Source of the DNA: Palauibacter sp022826685
GTDB taxonomy: Bacteria > Gemmatimonadota > Gemmatimonadetes > Palauibacterales > Palauibacteraceae
Length of the DNA stretch: 64,000 nucleotides
Reading direction: 5' to 3' (one strand)
Assembly: GCF_965221685.1 (NCBI RefSeq)
Contig: NZ_OZ244907.1
Shown here: positions 59,886-64,000 of the stretch, one piece after another
Layout: each line of letters starts with the position of its first letter
Numbering within the stretch: position 1 is the stretch's first letter
Position numbers and translations under genes: made by a program
The notes under the pieces: generated by a model
The model's database searches: none
Told to the model about the DNA's origin: nothing
The model's input: the letters and a program-made list of their open reading frames with translations, nothing else

Positions 59886-61167
59886 GACGCTGAGGGAGCG
59901 GGCGGCCGGAGTACGGGCGGCGCAACGCACGATCGGAAGTGCCCCGGCGGAGCGCCGGACGGCGGCGCTCCGCGCGCTCAAAGAGGTGTTGGTCCGGTCG
60001 CGGGCCGAGATCTCGCGGGCAAATGACGAGGACTTGGCGCGCGCGGCGGAGGAAGGGCTTTCCGGACCGCTTCTCCACCGGCTGGGGCTCCCGGACGCCA
60101 AGTTCGAGAGCCTGATCGAGGGGATCGACGCGCTGGTCGTAGGCGAGGATCCGATCGATCGCGTCCTCACCCGCACGGAACTGGATGACGGTCTCGTCCT
60201 CGAACGCGTGCGCAGCCCGCTCGGCGTGCTCCTCATCATCTTCGAGAGCCGGCCCGACGCGGTGATCCAGATCGGGTCGCTCGCCATCCGCTCCGGGAAC
60301 GGGGTCATCATGAAGGGCGGCCGCGAGGCGGCGCGCTCGAACGAGGTGCTCGTCGGCTGCCTGCAGCGGGCGCTGGAGGAGGCGGGCCTCGATCGCCGCG
60401 CCGTCCTCGGCGTCCCGGACCGCCGCGATGTCGATGAATTGCTCGCGCTGGACGATCTCATCGACCTCGTGATCCCGCGGGGCTCGGGTGCGCTCGTGCG
60501 TTCGATCCAGGAGCGGAGCCGGATTCCGGTGCTGGGCCACGCGGAGGGCGTGTGCCACCTCTACGTCGACGCCTCGGCGGATCCTGAGATGGCCGTGCGG
60601 CTCGCCGTGGACGGTAAGTGCGACTACCCGGCGGCGTGCAACGCGACCGAGACCCTGCTCGTGCACGAGTCGTTCCTGCCGAAGCTGGGACCTATCGGCG
60701 AGGCGCTCCGCGAGCGCGGCGTCGAACTCCGCTGCGACGAACCCTCCCGCCGGGTCCTGCCGTGGGCCGAGGCCGCCTCCGAGGAGGACTGGGGAGTCGA
60801 GTTCGGCGACCTCACGCTGGCGGTGCGGACCGTGGCCGGCCTGGAAGAAGCCATCGACTTCATCCACACCTACGGGAGCAGCCACACGGACGCGGTCGTG
60901 GCCGAAGACGGAGAAGTCGCGGCGCGGTTCCTGAAGGCGGTCGACGCGGCGAGCGTGTTCCACAACGCGAGCACCCGCTTCGCGGATGGATTCCGCTACG
61001 GTCTCGGGGCGGAAGTGGGAATCAGCACCGCCCGCATCCACGCGCGCGGACCCGTCGGCGTCGAGGGCCTCCTCACCACGCGCTGGCTGTTACGCGGCGA
61101 GGGGCAGGGGGCCGCGGACTACGGCCCCGGCAAGCGGGCTTTCACCCACCGCTCGCTCGACTGCTAG
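59878..61167 (+). CDS. proA: Glutamate-5-semialdehyde dehydrogenase
   Basis: The 429-residue second enzyme of proline synthesis reduces glutamyl phosphate using NADPH. Family motifs include PLGVLLIIFESRPDAVIQIGSLA, GNGVIMKGGREAARSNE and the catalytic-Cys region KCDYPAACNATETLLVHE, followed by THTYGSSHTDAVVAED-like and NASTRFADGFRYGLGAEVGIS blocks. The ATG overlaps the proB end, so the pair forms the usual proBA operon. Confidence 0.94.
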   Translation: MSETLRERAAGVRAAQRTIGSAPAERRTAALRALKEVLVRSRAEISRANDEDLARAAEEGLSGPLLHRLGLPDAKFESLIEGIDALVVGEDPIDRVLTRTELDDGLVLERVRSPLGVLLIIFESRPDAVIQIGSLAIRSGNGVIMKGGREAARSNEVLVGCLQRALEEAGLDRRAVLGVPDRRDVDELLALDDLIDLVIPRGSGALVRSIQERSRIPVLGHAEGVCHLYVDASADPEMAVRLAVDGKCDYPAACNATETLLVHESFLPKLGPIGEALRERGVELRCDEPSRRVLPWAEAASEEDWGVEFGDLTLAVRTVAGLEEAIDFIHTYGSSHTDAVVAEDGEVAARFLKAVDAASVFHNASTRFADGFRYGLGAEVGISTARIHARGPVGVEGLLTTRWLLRGEGQGAADYGPGKRAFTHRSLDC

Positions 61168-61324
61168 CCCGGGAGCCCCGGGAGCTGGCCCATGCGGCAC
61201 CCGCCCCGCCACCGACTGCCATGAACCCAACCCTCCAGATCGAGCCCAGGTCTACGACCTGATCGATCAGCAGCAGGACGACGAACCCCGCGGCAGCCCA
61301 CGCCGCAAAACGGCGGGCACGCAC
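61142..61324 (-). CDS. Small single-helix membrane protein (tentative)
   Basis: 60 residues with one clear transmembrane segment (FAAWAAAGFVVLLLIDQVV), a second weaker hydrophobic stretch, and a Ser/Arg/Gly-rich tail. The GTG start overlaps the stop of the upstream HigA-DUF1080 gene by one base (TAGTG), suggesting translational coupling. Its 3' end overlaps the proA end by 26 bases. No family is recognised, and it may be spurious. Confidence 0.4.
   Translation of the reverse strand: MRARRFAAWAAAGFVVLLLIDQVVDLGSIWRVGFMAVGGGAGAAWASSRGSRASSRASGG
61168..61182. terminator. Possible hairpin after proA
   Basis: CCCGGG-AGC-CCCGGG directly follows the proA stop. No T-run follows, so the terminator role is only a possibility. 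Confidence 0.25.
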
Positions 61325-62376
61325 TAGGACGGAATCCGGCGGACGCGGATGTTGCGGTACCAGACGGGGTCGCCGTGGTCCTGCAGGCCGAGGTGACCCT
61401 CGTGGTGCCGGCCGTAGTCGGGCCACTGGATGAACTTGCTTCCCGCCACCAGCGCCTCCCATTCGGGCGAGGCGATCTGGTACTCGACGACCTGCACGCC
61501 GTTCAGCCAGTGCACGACCTGGTTGCCGTGGCGGACGATCCGCACCTCGTTCCATTCGCCGACCGGACGCGTCACATCTTCCGGCGGTGCGTGGAGACCG
61601 TAGTTCGACCCCGCCGAGGTGAGCGGATCGCCCCCGTCGTAGTGCCCCGCGTTGTCGAGAACCTGCATCTCCGGTCCGGACTGGAAGGCGCTCTCCGTGC
61701 TCTCCACGATGCCGAAGAAGATCCCGCTGTTGCCGCCCTCATCGACCTTCCACTCGAGGCGCAGATCGAAGTCGGTGTAGGTGTCGCGCGTGATCAGCGT
61801 GCCGCCCCCGACGCCCGGCGTGAAGGCGAGCGCGCCGTCCTTCGCGCTCCAGCCGGCCGGGACGTCATCCATCTGAAACCCGCGCCACGCGTCGACCGAC
61901 TCCCCGTCGAACAGGAGCTCGAAGCCTTCCGCAGCCTCCTCGGCCGAGAGCCGGTTCGCGGCCGCCTGCGTCTCGGCGTCTGCGTCGGCCGACGGCACGT
62001 TCTCGGTCTGCGATCCCGCGTCGGCCCCGGCACACGCTGCGGCGGTGACGGCGAGGATCAGCAGGGCCGAAGCGCTGACGTACGACGATCCGGGCCGAGC
62101 GTTGTGTCGCCTTCGTGCCCGTGCAAGTTCATAGCTCGCCTGCATTCGCATCCAGTGATCGGCCGTGCCCCAGCCCACGGCTTCCAACGCAAGCGCCATG
62201 TTCGCCGACACGCCCGCCTTCCCGTTCAGCAGTCGCGACAAGGTCCCTCGCTCGCACCCCAGACGTGCTGCCGTCTGGGTCACGTTCCATCCGACCTCAT
62301 CCATGCTTTCGCGGACGAGTTCGCCCAGGTGCGGCGGATTGAGCATCGGACGTGCGCGCTTGCCGGTGTCGTTCAT
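61324..62376 (-). CDS. HigA-like HTH fused to extracytoplasmic DUF1080 domain
   Basis: A 350-residue protein. Residues 1-95 match HigA/XRE antitoxins (NPPHLGELVRESMDEVGWN, QTAARLGCERGTLSRLLNGK, GVSANMALALEAVGWGTADHW). A hydrophobic segment with a lipobox-like end (ALLILAVTAAACAG) follows at about 103-117. A DUF1080 (3-keto-disaccharide hydrolase/laminin-G-like) domain makes up the rest: FELLFDGESVDAWRG, FDLRLEWKVDEGGNSGIFFG, PVGEWNEVRIVRHGNQVVHWLNG. No ATG, GTG or TTG separates the two parts; a CTG start would give a poor signal peptide. It may be a membrane-tethered regulator or two fused genes. No HigB toxin gene is adjacent. Confidence 0.78.
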   Translation of the reverse strand: MNDTGKRARPMLNPPHLGELVRESMDEVGWNVTQTAARLGCERGTLSRLLNGKAGVSANMALALEAVGWGTADHWMRMQASYELARARRRHNARPGSSYVSASALLILAVTAAACAGADAGSQTENVPSADADAETQAAANRLSAEEAAEGFELLFDGESVDAWRGFQMDDVPAGWSAKDGALAFTPGVGGGTLITRDTYTDFDLRLEWKVDEGGNSGIFFGIVESTESAFQSGPEMQVLDNAGHYDGGDPLTSAGSNYGLHAPPEDVTRPVGEWNEVRIVRHGNQVVHWLNGVQVVEYQIASPEWEALVAGSKFIQWPDYGRHHEGHLGLQDHGDPVWYRNIRVRRIPS

Positions 62377-62451
62377 TGTCCTTCTTCCTTCCCGTCAGTG
62401 GTAATCCACGAGGATGAGCAGTAGCGCGGAGCGTTACGCGCCGCAACGGAG

Positions 62452-63687
62452 CTAGCGGCGGCCGCCGGCGATGCGGGCGGCTTCGGGGCGGCGGCGCAGG
62501 GCGAGCATGCTCCAGGTGCCGAGGGCCGGGCCGATGGCGAGGGGCGCGAAGGCCCACTCCCAGCCGATCCACAACTCCCACACCGGGATGAGGCGGATCG
62601 TGGCGATCGTGAGCAGGAAGCCGATCGCCGTCTGCAGGGTGAGTGCGGTCCCGACATACTCGGGTTCGGCGAGTTCGCTCACACAGGCCGAGAACTGCGC
62701 GGAGTCCGCGACGATCGCGAACCCCCACACGAGACAAACCGCCGCGATCGGCCACACCGAGCCTCCAAACAGCGGTCCGATCGCGAGACAGCAGACACCG
62801 CTCACCACCATGCTCCAACTCGTGACCGCCGTCCGTCCGAAACGGTCGGCGAGGACGCCCGCCGCGGCGGCGCCCAGTCCTCCGGCCGCGATCGTCCCGA
62901 AGGCCAGGTAGGAGGCGAGGGAGGCGGTCGTACCCGCGCTCGCGTCCGCGGCGAAGCTCGCCGCGAGGAATGCGGGGATCCACGTCCACACGGCGAAGAG
63001 TTCCCACATGTGCCCGAAGTAGCCGCCGTTGGCGAGCATCGTCGCCCGGTCGCCGAAGATGCGCCGTGCGGCGCGGGGATCGAAGGGCGCGGCCGGCGCC
63101 TGGTGGGGGCCCGCGCGGAGCCCGGTCGCGGCGATAATGGCCGCCATGACGGCGAAGCCCGAGGCGAGCAGGAGCACGGGCTGCCAGGCGCCGATCCCGC
63201 CGAGCGGCCGCAGCAGGTGGGGCAGCGCGCTCCCGACCGCGAGAGCGCCGATGAGGATCCCGATCGCCATCCCGCGTCCCGCGCGGAACCAGCCGGCGAC
63301 CATCTTCATCCCCGGCGGATAGACCCCCGCCAGCGCGACCCCCGTCACGAACCGGAGCACGATAGTGAGGGCGAGTCCGTCCGCGAAGAGGGCGATCGCG
63401 GCGGTGGCGGTCGCGCCGAGCAGCGCCGACCCGGCGATGAGGCGGCGCGGATCCCACACGTCGGACAGCGTGAGCAGCGCCGAGAGGACCGCGCCCGTGG
63501 CGAAGCCGAGTTGCACGGAAGTCGTGAGCCAGGCCGCCCCGGCGTCGTCGAGCCCCCACGCGTCGCGCAACTCCGGCACGACCGCGCTGGCCGAGAACCA
63601 GAGGCTCATCGCGAGCAGATCCACCAGCGCCAGGAGCGCGAGTTGGCCCGCCCTCCGCGAACCGGCGTCCGACGAGGGCGGGGTCAT
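62452..63687 (-). CDS. MFS transporter
   Basis: 411 residues and twelve predicted helices of the major facilitator superfamily: DLLAMSLWFSASAVVPEL at the first helix, GVYPPGMKMVAGWFRAGRGMAIG in the loop 4-5 region and GVLADRFGRTAV after helix 8. The pattern resembles cyanate/nitrate-type and general efflux MFS members. It is 42 bases downstream of the acetyl-CoA synthetase gene on the same strand. The substrate is unknown. Confidence 0.87.
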   Translation of the reverse strand: MTPPSSDAGSRRAGQLALLALVDLLAMSLWFSASAVVPELRDAWGLDDAGAAWLTTSVQLGFATGAVLSALLTLSDVWDPRRLIAGSALLGATATAAIALFADGLALTIVLRFVTGVALAGVYPPGMKMVAGWFRAGRGMAIGILIGALAVGSALPHLLRPLGGIGAWQPVLLLASGFAVMAAIIAATGLRAGPHQAPAAPFDPRAARRIFGDRATMLANGGYFGHMWELFAVWTWIPAFLAASFAADASAGTTASLASYLAFGTIAAGGLGAAAAGVLADRFGRTAVTSWSMVVSGVCCLAIGPLFGGSVWPIAAVCLVWGFAIVADSAQFSACVSELAEPEYVGTALTLQTAIGFLLTIATIRLIPVWELWIGWEWAFAPLAIGPALGTWSMLALRRRPEAARIAGGRR

Positions 63688-63729
63688 AGGCGGCGGCGGG
63701 CGGGCGCTGGCGTGGCTGGCTCTACCCGG

Positions 63730-64000
63730 TCAGCCCTCGCTGCCGGCGAACTGTTGCTGCAGGCTTCTCACCACGGCGGGATCGGCGAGCGTCGTCGTGT
63801 CGCCCAGCGCGCGTCCCTCCGCCACGTCGCGCAGGAGACGCCGCATAATTTTTCCGCTCCGCGTCTTGGGCAGTTCGGCGGCGAAGATGAGGTCGGCCGG
63901 CCGCGCGATCGCGCCGATCTGCGCCGCCACGTGTCCCCGCAGTTCCTGGCGCAGCGCCTCGGAGGTCTCCGTCCCCTCCACCACGCTCACGAACGCGGCC
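63730..64000 (-). CDS. acs: Acetyl-CoA synthetase, C-terminal end (5' part off window)
   Basis: The last 89 or so codons of an AMP-forming acyl/acetyl-CoA synthetase. The C-terminal domain shows the conserved catalytic-lysine motif LPKTRSGKIMRRLLRDVAEGR and the family ending LGDTTTLADPAVV. The frame stays open to the right edge, so the main adenylation domain lies outside. The Lys in GKIMRR is the residue usually controlled by acetylation in Acs. Confidence 0.88.
   Translation of the reverse strand, partial: AAFVSVVEGTETSEALRQELRGHVAAQIGAIARPADLIFAAELPKTRSGKIMRRLLRDVAEGRALGDTTTLADPAVVRSLQQQFAGSEG

Noticed and set aside
1..64000. CRISPR arrays, rRNA and tRNA genes
   Set aside because: No regularly spaced repeats, rRNA-like stretches or T-loop/anticodon patterns were found on either strand by reading.

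Overview
The window is a 64 kb stretch of high-GC bacterial chromosome. Genes are tightly packed, often overlap by 4 bases (GTGA/ATGA), and many start at GTG. The gene content is typical of an aerobic, peptide- and polymer-degrading Gram-negative bacterium: a TonB-dependent receptor, secreted S9 and beta-lactamase-fold hydrolases, VPS10/BNR and NHL beta-propellers, outer-membrane barrel proteins and many lipoproteins. The style recalls Gemmatimonadota, including marine and sponge-associated lineages; that assignment is an inference from gene content, not a measurement.

Layout. 1-2641 (minus): the 5' part of a large LRR/Ig-like lipoprotein that runs off the left edge. 2642-6750: a compact integrative mobilizable element with a putative oriT, mobC, a relaxase gene with mobB- and mobD-like genes nested inside it in another frame, and a tyrosine integrase. 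It abuts a gamma-glutamyltransferase-family gene that lacks its 3' end. 8392-20451 (minus): the main find, a complete quinohemoprotein amine dehydrogenase (QHNDH) system in the order G-A-D-C-B-F-E. The gamma-subunit precursor keeps every cross-linking Cys/Asp/Glu/Trp at canonical spacing. HupE/UreJ-like, amidating-lyase-like propeller and lectin-like genes lie just upstream in the same direction. 20598-36608: exported and envelope proteins, namely a tandem propeller pair, a TonB receptor, a VPS10-like protein, two orphan plug proteins, a PhoX-like phosphatase, RlpA, and a metalloprotease/propeller/barrel protein. 36644-41228: housekeeping genes (nfuA-like, pyrE, fur, DUF192, fumC). 41238-45450: a Gld-type ABC system with a fused permease-GldG protein. 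45715-52254: a membrane glycosyltransferase-like protein, a vapBC-type toxin-antitoxin pair, and a sugar isomerase / Gfo-Idh / MFS operon. A palindromic repeat lies at 52302-52473. 52582-64000: S9 peptidase, serine hydrolase, two small lipoproteins, a 5'-3' exonuclease, proBA, a HigA-DUF1080 fusion, an MFS transporter, and the 3' end of an acetyl-CoA synthetase gene cut by the right edge.

How the parts work together. In the QHNDH cluster QhpC is the peptide substrate: QhpD installs thioether cross-links, QhpG oxidises the tryptophan, QhpE removes the leader, QhpF is the ABC transporter, and QhpA/QhpB form the periplasmic enzyme with mature QhpC, which oxidises primary amines. Several genes (pyrE, phoX-like, qhpG) appear to start at CTG. 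No rRNA, tRNA or CRISPR array was recognised.
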